A stretch of DNA of 18,170 nucleotides from Chloroflexota bacterium (lineage in GTDB: Bacteria > Chloroflexota > Dehalococcoidia > Tepidiformales > Tepidiformaceae), in the NCBI GenBank assembly GCA_963169135.1, contig CAUJEQ010000083.1:1-18170 (forward strand). Reading direction: 5' to 3'. The number at the start of each line of letters is the position of its first letter. The stretch's first letter is position 1. Below are positions 1 to 11,283 of the stretch, piece by piece. A program made the position numbers and the translations under genes. Below the pieces are notes generated by a model. That model made no database searches and was not told where the DNA came from. It saw only the letters and a list, made by a program, of their open reading frames with translations.

Positions 1-45
1 CTGAAGGCGCCTGTCATCTCCCGGGAGTGCGCCCGAAAATGACTT

Positions 46-88
46 GCAGAGCCTTCTCGTCACCCCGAGTGCCGGGGCTCTGCTTTTT
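46..88 (+). terminator. Intrinsic terminator or leader attenuator upstream of nuoA
   Basis: Arms GCAGAGCC (46-53) and GGCTCTGC (76-83) are perfectly complementary and are followed directly by TTTTT (84-88). A second short stem, CTCG (56-59) with CGAG (66-69), extends the hairpin inside the loop. This is the form of a rho-independent terminator. It lies 30 bases before the nuoA ATG. A reading frame open from base 1 stops at TGA 40-42 just before it, so it may end an upstream gene. Alternatively it is an attenuator in the nuo leader, because little room is left for a promoter between 88 and 119. Bases 1-45 show no clear promoter. Confidence 0.6.
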
Positions 89-118
89 CATGGCTCGCAC
101 TCGCCAGAGGCGCCACGA

Positions 119-484
119 ATGAGCTTCTACGACACCTGGTCCGCCGTCATGATCGCCGCGATTGCCGGGTTCGTCCTGGTGTTCACGGCGCTCATCGGCG
201 CCCGCCTGCTCGCCCCCTTCGCGCGGGAACGGGGCAAGGGCGTCAGCTACGAGTGCGGCATGCTCCCGATCGGGCGCAACTGGTCGCAGGTCCACATCCG
301 CTATTACCTGATCGCCATCCTCTTTTTGATTTTCGACGTGGAGACGGTGTTTATCTTTCCCTGGGCGATGACCTATCTGGCGCTGCCCGATTTCGTCTTC
401 TATCACATGATCGCCTTCATCCTGATCCTCAGCCTCGGGCTGGTCTACGCCTGGAAACGCGGCGTACTGGAGTGGAAGTCATGA
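119..484 (+). CDS. nuoA: NADH-quinone oxidoreductase subunit A (NuoA)
   Basis: Small membrane subunit of respiratory complex I (ND3 homologue). It helps join the quinone-binding Q-module to the membrane arm. The 121-residue protein has three predicted membrane helices (about 8-30, 62-84, 93-113). The first loop carries the conserved YECGMLP motif with Cys46. Helix 2 contains FLIFDVETVFIFPW with the conserved acidic residues Asp73 and Glu75. The ATG at 119 is preferred over an in-frame TTG at 44, because AGAGG (106-110) lies 8 bases upstream, the length matches the family, and the TTG start would fall inside the terminator hairpin. It is the first gene of the operon, and its TGA overlaps the nuoB ATG by 4 bases. 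Confidence 0.96.
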   Translation: MSFYDTWSAVMIAAIAGFVLVFTALIGARLLAPFARERGKGVSYECGMLPIGRNWSQVHIRYYLIAILFLIFDVETVFIFPWAMTYLALPDFVFYHMIAFILILSLGLVYAWKRGVLEWKS

Positions 485-1041
485 GCGATACCGTGATCAC
501 GCCGTACGTGCCGGACTTCGGGGCCGAGGCCGAACGCCTCAAGCCGGTCGAGATCCCGCACACCCGGGCGGCCTACCGGATGGTGCTGCCCGGCGTCATC
601 CAGACAGGCGCCGACCAGGTGATCGCGATGAGCCGCAAGAGTTCGCTGTGGCCGATGACGTTCGGCCTCGCCTGCTGCGCCATCGAAATGATTGGCACGT
701 TCATGTCGAACCACGACCTGGACCGTTTCGGGATCGTGCCGTGGCCGAGCCCGCGCCAGAGCGATGTGATGATCGTTTCGGGGACGGTGACGAAGAAGAT
801 GGCGCCGGCGATCAAGCTGCTCTACGAGCAGATGCCGAACCCGAAGTACGTCATCTCCATGGGCGCCTGCGCCACGAACGGCGGGCCCTACACCGAGTAC
901 GACCGCGTGGTGCAGGGCGTCGACAAGATCATCCCGGTGGATGTGTACGTGCCGGGGTGCCCGCCGCGGCCGGAGTCGCTGCTCGAGGGGTTCCTGCGCC
1001 TGCAGGAGAAGATCATGGAAGAAAAGCGGATGGTCGGATGA
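481..1041 (+). CDS. nuoB: NADH-quinone oxidoreductase subunit B (NuoB)
   Basis: Peripheral Q-module subunit (PSST homologue) that binds cluster N2, the last [4Fe-4S] centre before quinone. The 186-residue protein has all four expected ligands: the tandem pair Cys65-Cys66 in GLACCAIEM, Cys130 in MGACATNGG, and Cys160 in VPGCPPRPE. Its length is normal for the family, and the N-terminal ~45 residues are the usual variable region. Translation is probably coupled to nuoA through the ATGA overlap at 481-484, and the gene overlaps nuoC the same way at its 3' end. Nothing is missing or rearranged. The conserved cysteine set makes the call secure. Confidence 0.98.
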   Translation: MSDTVITPYVPDFGAEAERLKPVEIPHTRAAYRMVLPGVIQTGADQVIAMSRKSSLWPMTFGLACCAIEMIGTFMSNHDLDRFGIVPWPSPRQSDVMIVSGTVTKKMAPAIKLLYEQMPNPKYVISMGACATNGGPYTEYDRVVQGVDKIIPVDVYVPGCPPRPESLLEGFLRLQEKIMEEKRMVG

Positions 1042-1553
1042 CGAACGAAACCGCCTCCGCCTACCCGGGAGTTTCGGCGCTGGTGCACAAGCACCTGCCC
1101 AAGGTGCCGTTCACCGCGGACAAGACGCTGACGGACGCGAACATCACCGTTGAGCCGGCCCACTTCCTCGAACTGATGCAGGGGCTGAAGGAGCGGCGGG
1201 AGCTGGCGTTCGACTACCTCCGCAACGTGGTTGGCATCGACATGCAGGACGAGGGGCTGGTCTGCAAGTACCAGCTCCATTCGATGAAGCATCGCCACTC
1301 GATCCAGGTGACCGTGCACACGCCCCCGGGCAACCCCCACATCCCGTCGCTCACGGGGCTGTATGCGGCTGCGGACTGGCATGAGCGCGAGGCGGCGGAG
1401 ATGCTGGGGCTGGTGTTCGACGGGCACCCGAATCTGAAGAACCTGCTGCTGGATGAGGATGTCCGCATCCACCCGCTACTCAAGGCGCACCCGCTCCAGA
1501 AGATGGAGATCGCGCAGGGCATCGAAGACCGCGATCCGGGGTTCAAGTTCTAA
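1038..1553 (+). CDS. nuoC: NADH-quinone oxidoreductase subunit C (NuoC)
   Basis: Peripheral Q-module subunit (30 kDa family) that packs against NuoD and carries no cofactor. The 171-residue protein ends with the family signature around WHEREAAEMLGLVFDGHPNL, followed by an LLLDED-IHPLLK segment. It is a separate gene and not fused to nuoD as in enterobacteria. The ATG start overlaps the nuoB stop (ATGA, 1038-1041). After its TAA comes a 61-base gap before nuoD, the largest spacing inside the nuo operon. That gap contains the nuoD Shine-Dalgarno but no obvious promoter or terminator. Confidence 0.96.
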   Translation: MTNETASAYPGVSALVHKHLPKVPFTADKTLTDANITVEPAHFLELMQGLKERRELAFDYLRNVVGIDMQDEGLVCKYQLHSMKHRHSIQVTVHTPPGNPHIPSLTGLYAAADWHEREAAEMLGLVFDGHPNLKNLLLDEDVRIHPLLKAHPLQKMEIAQGIEDRDPGFKF

Positions 1554-1614
1554 TGCGCATCACGCCCCCGTCCATCACAGCGCGCGCCGGTGCGCTTCCC
1601 TGCGGAGGTGCCGC

Positions 1615-2753
<1,139 letters not shown>

Positions 2754-2757
<4 letters not shown>

Positions 2758-3907
2758 TGTTGTTTGCCGACCCGCTGTTCGGCCTCCCGTCCTGGGTCGA
2801 TGCGGTCATCCGGGTGGTCATCGTGATCCTGGTGATGACGCTGGTCGTCGTCTATCTCACCGTGGGCGAGCGCTGGGTGGTCGCCCGCTTCCAGCAGCGG
2901 CTTGGCCCCCGCAAGACCGGTCCCGGCGGCATCCTCCAGGGCTTCGCCGACGCGTTGAAGCTGGTGACCAAGGAAGACATCCGGCCGACGAACGCGGACC
3001 GCTGGGTGTTCGAACTGGCGCCCTATGCCACCTTCATCCCGGTGCTGATGACGCTCATCGTGCTGCCGTTCGCGAAGGACTGGGGAGTCCGGAACCTCGC
3101 GCTCGGACTGTTCTACGTGTTCGCCGTCCTTGGCCTGAACATCGTGGGCATCATGATGGCGGGACTCGGATCCGGGAATAAGTACGCGCTGCTCGGTGGT
3201 GTGCGCGCGGCGGCCCAGATGATCAGCTACGAGATCCCGCTGGTCATCAGCCTGCTCTGCGTGGTCATGATCACCGGCGCCGACATGGGCGGGGGCGTGG
3301 GCACGCTCAACCTGAACGTGATCGCGGCGCTGCAGGAAGACCGGCCGTACATCGTCCTCCAGCCGCTCGCCTTCCTCATCTTCTTCACGGCGATGCTCTC
3401 GGAACTTCACCGCGCGCCGTTCGACATCCCGGTCGCGGAGTCGGAAATCGTCGGCGGGTACTTCGTCGAGTACTCGGGCATCCGCTGGAGCATGTTCCAG
3501 CTCACCGAGTACGCCTCGATGTGGGGCTTCAGCGTGTTCGGCTCGGTGGTGTTCCTTGGCGGGTGGGCATGGCCGTTCGGGGTCGACGCCCACTGGACGG
3601 TGCAGCTCGGGACGACGCTCGTAAAGAGCCTGGCGTTCATCATCGCCATCATGTGGATGCGCGTCACGGTGCCTCGCCTCCGCATCGACCAGTTGATGAA
3701 CTTCAGCTGGAAGGTGCTGCTCGAACTGTCGTTCCTGCAGCTCATCGTGAATGGGTTCATCCTGCTGTACGACTGGCCGCAGGAGTTGCTGGCGCTCACG
3801 AGCGGCATTGGCGCGGTGGTCCTCATCGCGCTCATCATCCGGCACTCCACCGCGAAGGCCAGCAAGGGCCTGGTGGGCACGTACCGCACCCTGGGGTCGA
3901 CTCCCCA

Positions 3908-3911
<4 letters not shown>
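2754..3911 (+). CDS. nuoH: NADH-quinone oxidoreductase subunit H (NuoH)
   Basis: ND1 homologue, the membrane subunit that forms the entrance of the quinone channel and links the Q-module to the proton pumps. About 385 residues with eight or more predicted membrane helices. Family landmarks are ERWVVARFQQRLGPRKTGP in the first cytoplasmic loop, SEIVGGYFVEYSGIRW in the acid-rich loop by the quinone tunnel, and WMRVTVPRLRIDQLMNFSWK near the C-terminus. Two adjacent starts are possible: GTG 2754 (4-base overlap with nuoD) or ATG 2757 (1-base overlap). They differ by one residue. The 3' end overlaps nuoI by 4 bases. Confidence 0.97.
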
Positions 3912-5512
<1,601 letters not shown>

Positions 5513-6013
5513 ATGGCAACTGAAGTCCTCTGGTGGATCTTCGCGGCCGCGATCGTCGGCGCCTCTGCGGGCGTGGTGTTCTCACGCTCGGTGCTCCACT
5601 CGGCCATCTTCCTGATCGGCAGCATGGCCGGGGTCGGCGCGATGTACGTCTTCCTGACGGTCGAGTTCCTCGCGCTGGTGCAGTTCCTCATCTATGGCGG
5701 CGCGGTCACGGTGCTCATCCTGTTGGCGCTGATGCTCACGCGTAGCGACCCGACGGGGCGGCCGGAACCGGTGAACGGCCCGCAGTTGCCGTTCGCTCTG
5801 CTGGTGGGCATCTCGCTGATCACGATCCTGGTGGCGGTCGCGCTGGACACGGCCTGGGGTGATAGCGGCGAGGGCCCGGCGAACATCGCCATCGAAACAG
5901 TCAGCGAGCGGATGTTTTCGGACTTCGGCGTACCGTTTGTGCTGTCTTCGGTGCTCTTGCTGGTAGCCCTTATCGGGGCGATCATCCTCGCTCGGCAAGA
6001 GGAGGGCGAGTAA
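5513..6013 (+). CDS. nuoJ: NADH-quinone oxidoreductase subunit J (NuoJ)
   Basis: ND6 homologue and membrane-arm subunit next to NuoH, A and K. Its third helix changes shape during turnover and opens the water path to the pumps. The 166-residue protein has five predicted helices. Helix 3 holds the conserved FLALVQFLIYGGAVTVLILL segment with the Tyr-Gly-Gly bulge. The ATG directly follows the nuoI TAG, and GGAGGGAG (5497-5504) lies 8 bases upstream inside the end of nuoI. Its own TAA directly abuts the nuoK GTG. It is normal in length and content. Confidence 0.96.
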   Translation: MATEVLWWIFAAAIVGASAGVVFSRSVLHSAIFLIGSMAGVGAMYVFLTVEFLALVQFLIYGGAVTVLILLALMLTRSDPTGRPEPVNGPQLPFALLVGISLITILVAVALDTAWGDSGEGPANIAIETVSERMFSDFGVPFVLSSVLLLVALIGAIILARQEEGE

Positions 6014-6322
6014 GTGGTACCGCTTGAAAACTACCTCGTCCTCAGCGCCGTGATGTTTTCTCTCGGTGTCTATGGGGTACTTGCTCGCCGCAACGCGGTG
6101 CTCATCCTGATGAGCGTCGAATTGATGCTGAATGCCGTGAGCCTGAACTTTGTGGCATTCGCGGCGTATCTCGATCCGGATAAAGTGCTCGGCGCAATTT
6201 TCGCCGTGTTCATCATCACCGTAGCCGCAGCGGAAGTGGGATTGGCGCTGGCAATTGTCATCCGCCTGTTCCGCAACCGCGCCACGAGCAACGTGGACGA
6301 AGCGGCAAGTATGAAGTGGTAG
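6014..6322 (+). CDS. nuoK: NADH-quinone oxidoreductase subunit K (NuoK)
   Basis: ND4L homologue with three membrane helices over 102 residues. It carries the conserved buried glutamates Glu36 (in LMSVELMLN) and Glu74 (in AAAEVGLAL), which belong to the charged axis of the membrane arm. The start is GTG 6014, immediately after the nuoJ stop, with GGAGGG (6001-6006) 7 bases upstream. The protein is standard, but the DNA is visibly less GC-rich than its neighbours: the first 60 bases are about 52% G+C and use A/T-ending codons more freely. The 18-base gap to nuoL holds AAGGGG at 6323-6328. Confidence 0.96.
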   Translation: MVPLENYLVLSAVMFSLGVYGVLARRNAVLILMSVELMLNAVSLNFVAFAAYLDPDKVLGAIFAVFIITVAAAEVGLALAIVIRLFRNRATSNVDEAASMKW

Positions 6323-6340
6323 AAGGGGCCAAAAAGACTC

Positions 6341-8245
6341 ATGGGTGCTGAAGAGGCCTGGCTGCTCGCTGCTATTCCCGCGGGTGTGTTCCTCGTGCTC
6401 GCGCTGTTCGGCCGCGCGCTGCCGCGCGGCGGCGACTACCTCGGCGTCGCCGCGATCCTCTCGTCGTTCCTCCTGTTCTTCGTCGTGCTCGTGGACTTCC
6501 TCGATACGCCCGGGAAGCTCGGGCCGGTCGTCAACGACATCGAGTGGTCCAGCATCGGCGAGAACTTCGACCTGCGGATGGGCATCTACGTCGACCCGAT
6601 CACCATCGTGATGTTCGCGGTCGTCACCACCGTCGCCCTGATGGTGAACATCTTCTCCATCGGCTACATGAAGGGTGAGCCGCGCTATTACTGGTTCTTC
6701 GCCGTCCTCCAGCTCTTCGTGGCCTCGATGCTGCTGCTGGTGATGGCCGACAACCTGCTGCTCGTCTACATCTCGTGGGAGCTCGTGGGCGTCTGTTCGT
6801 TCCTGCTCATCGGTTTCTATTGGGAGAAGCGCAGCGCGACCGAGGCCGCCAAGAAAGCGTTCGTCACCACCCGTATCGGCGATGTCGGGCTGCTGATCGG
6901 CATCCTCATGCTCTGGAAGGCCACCGGCACCTTCAACATCCAGGAGATTATCCACCACGTGGAAGAGGGCGGTGTCGGCCAGAACTACCTGTTCGCAGCC
7001 GTCGCCTTTGTGTTCCTCGGGTGCATGGGCAAGAGCGCCCAGGTCCCGTTCCACGTGTGGCTGCCCGACGCGATGGAAGGTCCCACGCCCGTGTCCGCCC
7101 TCATCCACGCGGCCACGATGGTCGTCGCGGGCGTGTACCTGACCGCCCGCCTGCTGCCGCTCTTTGAGGTGGCGGATGGCGCGCTGCTGATGGTCACCAT
7201 TGTTGGTCTCACCACCGCCCTGCTCACGGGATTTATGGCGCTCGCCCAGACCGACATCAAGAAGGTGCTCGCCTACTCGACCGTCGGACAGCTGGGGTTC
7301 ATGTTCGTCGCGCTCGGCGCGGGCCACCCCGCCGTGGCGATGTTCCACCTGATGACGCACGCGTTCTTCAAGGCGCTCCTCTTCCTTGGGAGCGGCTCAG
7401 TCATCCACGCGACGCACCACAACCAGGAGATGGACAAGCTCGGCGGTCTCTGGAAGAAGATGCCGATCACCGGCACCACGTTCTTCATCGGGTCGCTGGC
7501 GCTGGCCGGTCTCCCGCCGCTGGCGGGCTTCTGGAGCAAGGACGAGATCTTCGTGGTGCTCAACGACAAGTGGGGCGCCTGGGCGGTCGTGATCCTCGCG
7601 TTCGCGGCGGTGATGACGGCCTTCTACACCACCCGCCTGTTCATCCGGACGTTCATGGGGACGCCCCGGGACAAGGACGTCCACGATCACACCGAGGAGT
7701 CCGGCCTTGTGATGACCGGACCGTTGATGTTCCTGGCCTTCCTCGCCGTGGTCTCCGGGTTCGTGGTGTTCCATGGCGTGGGGAAGGCACTCGGTTTCCC
7801 GGGCGGCATCACGGAGTTCATCTTCCTGCCGCACCACGGCCCGCATAAGTACCACTTCGACCTTGCCTGGGCGGCGGCGTCGGTCGCCATGGGCGCCACC
7901 GGTTTGCTGTTGGCCGGCTGGATGTACTGGGGCAACAGCACCAAGCGGTCGACCCAGCTTGCCGAGGCTCAGCCGGGCCTCTACGACCTGATCCGGAACA
8001 AGTTCTACTTCGACGAGCTGTACCAGGCCGGCATCGACCGGGGGATGCTGGGGTTCAGCTACGTTGTCTCCTGGTTCGACCGATATGTGGTGAACGACAC
8101 CGGCGTCGATGGTTCGGCGCAGGTGACCGGGTTCTCCGGTGGTGTACTGAAATATCTCCAGACCGGCCGCTTGCCGAACTACGCGATGGCGGTTGCCGTT
8201 GGCGTGGTCGCGCTTGCCGTTGTCGGCCTGGTGGTGAGGGGCTAA
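6341..8245 (+). CDS. nuoL: NADH-quinone oxidoreductase subunit L (NuoL)
   Basis: ND5 homologue, the distal antiporter-like proton pump. Its C-terminal lateral helix runs along the membrane arm. At 634 residues it has normal length. Pump residues are in place: Glu147 in SWELVG (TM5), Lys231 in GCMGKSAQVPFHVW (TM7) and His256 in ALIHAATMV (TM8), with LPDAMEGPTPVSALIHAA as the family signature. The C-terminal part, after KFYFDELY, contains the lateral-helix region and the final anchoring helix. The ATG at 6341 has AAGGGG 12 bases upstream, slightly far. The gene is followed after 4 bases by nuoM. Confidence 0.97.
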   Translation: MGAEEAWLLAAIPAGVFLVLALFGRALPRGGDYLGVAAILSSFLLFFVVLVDFLDTPGKLGPVVNDIEWSSIGENFDLRMGIYVDPITIVMFAVVTTVALMVNIFSIGYMKGEPRYYWFFAVLQLFVASMLLLVMADNLLLVYISWELVGVCSFLLIGFYWEKRSATEAAKKAFVTTRIGDVGLLIGILMLWKATGTFNIQEIIHHVEEGGVGQNYLFAAVAFVFLGCMGKSAQVPFHVWLPDAMEGPTPVSALIHAATMVVAGVYLTARLLPLFEVADGALLMVTIVGLTTALLTGFMALAQTDIKKVLAYSTVGQLGFMFVALGAGHPAVAMFHLMTHAFFKALLFLGSGSVIHATHHNQEMDKLGGLWKKMPITGTTFFIGSLALAGLPPLAGFWSKDEIFVVLNDKWGAWAVVILAFAAVMTAFYTTRLFIRTFMGTPRDKDVHDHTEESGLVMTGPLMFLAFLAVVSGFVVFHGVGKALGFPGGITEFIFLPHHGPHKYHFDLAWAAASVAMGATGLLLAGWMYWGNSTKRSTQLAEAQPGLYDLIRNKFYFDELYQAGIDRGMLGFSYVVSWFDRYVVNDTGVDGSAQVTGFSGGVLKYLQTGRLPNYAMAVAVGVVALAVVGLVVRG

Positions 8246-8249
8246 TCGC

Positions 8250-9755
8250 ATGACCTTCGACGAGGGCCAGGGCTATGTCGTCCTCGCCACCATTGCGGTG
8301 CCGCTGCTGGCGGCGCTTGTCCTGGTATTCACGCCGGGCCACCAGAAGATGCTGGTCCGCTACATTTCGGCTGTCACCGGCGCGATCGTGGCCGGGCTTT
8401 CCATCTACATCTTTGCCGCCTATCAGCTCGATGGTTCGGACGCCCAGATGCGCCTGCAGTGGGTCTGGGTCGAAAACACGGCCTTCCTCGGCAAGGATGG
8501 CATCACGCTCAACCTGGCGGTGGACGGCATCTCGGCGCTGATGGCGCTGCTGACGGGCGTGGTTGCCTTCGCGGGTGCGCTCGCAAGCTGGAAGCTCGAC
8601 TTCCGCAACAAGGACTTCTACATCCTCTACTGGACGCTGCTCGCGGGCGTCTACGGCACCTTCTTCTCCTACGACCTGTTCTTCTTTTTCTTCTTCTACG
8701 AACTCGCGGTCATGCCGCTCTACCTGCTCATCGGGGTGTGGGGTTCCACGCGCAAGGAGTATGGCGCAGCGAAGCTCACGCTGATGCTGGTCGGCGGCTC
8801 GGTCCTCATCTGGATAGGCATCTTCGCGGTGTTCCACGAGGCGAACCTGGGCACGTTCGACATGGAACAGCTTTGGGCCGCCGGGCGCGATGGCACGCTG
8901 AGCCCCACGTTCCAGAAGGTCTTCTTCCCGTTCATGGTGGTTGGCTGCGGGGTGCTGGCCGCACTCTGGCCGTTCCACACATGGTCGCCAGACGGCCACA
9001 TGGCGGCACCGACGGCGGTTTCGATGGTGCACGCAGGCGTGCTGATGAAGCTCGGCGCGTTCGGCATCATCCGGCTCGGCATCCAGATGATGCCGGTGGG
9101 GGCCGAGTTCTGGATGCCGACCCTGATGGTGCTTGGCGTCATCGGCGCGGTGTACGGTGCGACGGCCGCGCTCACCCAGCGCGACTTCAAGCTCATCTCC
9201 GGTTACAGCTCAGTCAGCCACATGGGCTACGTGCTCATGGGACTCGCGACCATGAACCAGATTGGCGTCACTGGAGCGGTGCTCCAGATGTACAGCCACG
9301 GGGTAATGACGGCCCTCGTCTTCCTCATGATTGGCGCGCTTTACGACCAGGCGCACACGCGCGACCTGAAGGACTTCGGCGGGATTGCGAAGGTGATGCC
9401 GCTCTGGGTGATCTTCTACGGCATTGCCGGCCTCGCGAACGTGGGGTTGCCGGGTTTCTCCGGGTTCACGGCAGAGTTCCACATCTTTGTTGGCACGTTC
9501 CGGTCGTACCCGGTGTTCGGCGCGCTGGCCATCTTCGCGGCCGCACTGGCTGCGGCGTACATGCTGCGCATGTTCGCCATCGTGTTCTTCGGACCATTCA
9601 ACGTGAGGTGGTCGGACCTGAAGGACCTGACGCCGCTGGAGCGGCTCTCTGGCGGCATGCTCATCGCTTCTATCGTCATTATGGGCGTCTGGTGGGCGCC
9701 GTTCACTGACCGGGTCGGACAGACCGTTACCCTGCTGCCGGGAGTCACGGGCTGA
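8250..9755 (+). CDS. nuoM: NADH-quinone oxidoreductase subunit M (NuoM), TM7 lysine absent
   Basis: ND4 homologue, the middle antiporter-like pump, 501 residues. Glu151 in FYELAVMPLYLL (TM5) and Lys267 in AGVLMKLGAFG (TM8) are present. The signature PFHTWSPDGHMAAPTAVSM follows TM7. The lysine normally found about five residues before that Pro-x-His in TM7 is not there: the segment reads GCGVLAALWPFHTW, with Leu236 at the expected Lys position. NuoL and NuoN in this operon keep theirs. GAGGGG (8236-8241) lies 8 bases before the ATG. The stop shares one base with the nuoN start. Identity is secure from position, length and signature; the effect of the substitution is unknown. Confidence 0.96.
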   Translation: MTFDEGQGYVVLATIAVPLLAALVLVFTPGHQKMLVRYISAVTGAIVAGLSIYIFAAYQLDGSDAQMRLQWVWVENTAFLGKDGITLNLAVDGISALMALLTGVVAFAGALASWKLDFRNKDFYILYWTLLAGVYGTFFSYDLFFFFFFYELAVMPLYLLIGVWGSTRKEYGAAKLTLMLVGGSVLIWIGIFAVFHEANLGTFDMEQLWAAGRDGTLSPTFQKVFFPFMVVGCGVLAALWPFHTWSPDGHMAAPTAVSMVHAGVLMKLGAFGIIRLGIQMMPVGAEFWMPTLMVLGVIGAVYGATAALTQRDFKLISGYSSVSHMGYVLMGLATMNQIGVTGAVLQMYSHGVMTALVFLMIGALYDQAHTRDLKDFGGIAKVMPLWVIFYGIAGLANVGLPGFSGFTAEFHIFVGTFRSYPVFGALAIFAAALAAAYMLRMFAIVFFGPFNVRWSDLKDLTPLERLSGGMLIASIVIMGVWWAPFTDRVGQTVTLLPGVTG

Positions 9756-11248
9756 TGCGCGACTACACGATCTTCATCCCCGAATACATCGCCGCCGGGT
9801 CGGCCGTGGGCATCATCGGCATCGAGCTCTTCTGGCCGAAGTTCCGGAAGGACTGGCTGGCCTACATCACCGCCGTTGCCGCGCTCGGCTGGTTCGTCGC
9901 GGGCCTGTTCTTCATCGGGAAGGACCCGAACAGCTTCCAGGGACTGATCCGCTCCGACGACTTCACTACCTACTTCCGGCTGCTAGCGGCGGGCATCGTC
10001 ATCGTGGTCGCGTTGATGTCGGCCACCCACATGCGCACGCGCACGAAGACGGTCGCGGAGTACTACGGGCTGTTGCTGGTGGCCGGCTGCGGGATGGTCT
10101 ACATGGCGGCGGCGACCGAGCTGCTGACCGCCTACATCGCCCTCGAACTGCTGAGCTTCTCGCTCTACATCCTGGTGGGGTACCTGAAGCGCGACAACCT
10201 GAGCAGCGAAGCGAGCCTGAAGTACATCCTCCTCGGCGCGTTTTCGAGCGCGATGTTCCTGTACGGCATGAGCCTCATCTACGGCGTCACCGGGACCACG
10301 TACTACGAGGGCATTGCGGAAGGGCTCGCGGCCCGCGGCCCGGGCACCGACCCGGCGGTCATCGTCGGCATGATGCTTATCCTGGCGGGCGTCGGCTTCA
10401 AGGTATCGGCGGCTCCGTTCCACATGTGGGCGCCGGACGCCTACCAGGGCGCGCCCCTGCCGATCACCGCATTCCTGTCGACGGCCTCGAAGGCAGCCGG
10501 CTTCGCGCTCATCCTCCGGCTCTTCACCGGGGCGCTCATCGTCGATGCTGCCGAATGGCGCTGGGCGGTGGCGGCGCTGGCAGCGGTCACGATGACGCTC
10601 GGCAACCTGGTTGCTATCCAGCAGTCGAACCTGAAACGCCTCGTGGCGTATTCGTCCATCGGCCAGGTGGGCTACATGCTCATCACCATCGCGGCGATCG
10701 GCTACGGGGATGCGAAGGTGGGCCAGGATGCCTCTTCGGCCCTCCTCCTCCACATCGCCGGGTATGTCATTGCAACGCTGGCGCTGTTCGCGGCGCTGAC
10801 GGCTGCCTACAACCGAACGGGGCGCGAGGACATCGCCGGCCTGCGGGGGCTGGCGGAGACGCAGCCGTTCCTGGCGCTGGTGATCACGATCGCGCTGTTC
10901 TCGTTCGCGGGGCTGCCGCCGTTCGCGGGCTTCGCAACCAAGCTCTTCATGTTCCAGGGTGCGACCACCGACGAACTGCTGTGGGTGGTGGGCCTGGCGG
11001 TGCTGAACAGCTTCATCAGCCTCTACTACTACCTGATGATCGTCCGCCAGATGTACCTGTTCGACCCGATCGGCGATGTGGGCCGCTGGAAGGTGAGCCC
11101 GGTGCTCTGGTGCCTGGCGGCGGTGCTGATGGTGGGTGTGTTGTTCATCGGCGTATACCCCGGCCCGGTGTTCGAGCTGACGGAGCGGGCAGCGCAACCG
11201 CTGTTCGACGCGGCCGGACTGGGTGGCGTGCAGGTCCAGCGGCCCTGA
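9755..11248 (+). CDS. nuoN: NADH-quinone oxidoreductase subunit N (NuoN)
   Basis: ND2 homologue, the antiporter-like pump nearest the Q-module side, 497 residues. Its key residues are Glu131 in IALELLSFSLY (TM5), Lys216 in GVGFKVSAAPFHMW (TM7) and Lys246 in STASKAAGF (TM8), with the family signature APDAYQGAPLPITAFL. The ATG overlaps the nuoM TGA by one base, and GGGAG (9740-9744) lies 10 bases upstream. It is the last nuo gene. No clear terminator follows; only 35 bases separate it from the next gene, so readthrough is possible although that gene appears to have its own -10 element. Confidence 0.96.
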   Translation: MRDYTIFIPEYIAAGSAVGIIGIELFWPKFRKDWLAYITAVAALGWFVAGLFFIGKDPNSFQGLIRSDDFTTYFRLLAAGIVIVVALMSATHMRTRTKTVAEYYGLLLVAGCGMVYMAAATELLTAYIALELLSFSLYILVGYLKRDNLSSEASLKYILLGAFSSAMFLYGMSLIYGVTGTTYYEGIAEGLAARGPGTDPAVIVGMMLILAGVGFKVSAAPFHMWAPDAYQGAPLPITAFLSTASKAAGFALILRLFTGALIVDAAEWRWAVAALAAVTMTLGNLVAIQQSNLKRLVAYSSIGQVGYMLITIAAIGYGDAKVGQDASSALLLHIAGYVIATLALFAALTAAYNRTGREDIAGLRGLAETQPFLALVITIALFSFAGLPPFAGFATKLFMFQGATTDELLWVVGLAVLNSFISLYYYLMIVRQMYLFDPIGDVGRWKVSPVLWCLAAVLMVGVLFIGVYPGPVFELTERAAQPLFDAAGLGGVQVQRP

Positions 11249-11271
11249 CGCGCCCCGTTGCCGCGCTGCGG

Positions 11272-11277
11272 TAGGAT
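11272..11277 (+). promoter_or_regulatory. -10 element (TAGGAT) of a probable leaderless promoter
   Basis: TAGGAT fits TANNNT and ends 6 bases before the ATG of the Uma2-like gene, so transcription would begin at or next to the start codon. No Shine-Dalgarno lies between it and the ATG. I see no convincing -35 hexamer at 16-19 bases upstream. Confidence 0.45.
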
Positions 11278-11283
11278 GTACGC

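Noticed and set aside
1..42. Possible C-terminus of an upstream gene (frame 1, TGA at 40-42)
   Set aside because: Only 13 codons are visible, too short to support a gene; noted only in relation to the terminator.
253..480. In-frame N-terminal extension of nuoB inside nuoA
   Set aside because: Translation is Arg/Pro-rich nonsense; the ATG at 481 gives the normal NuoB length and the ATGA overlap.
1453..1614. N-terminal extension of nuoD
   Set aside because: Overlaps nuoC and is Arg/Ser-rich; GTG 1615 has an ideal Shine-Dalgarno and gives normal length.
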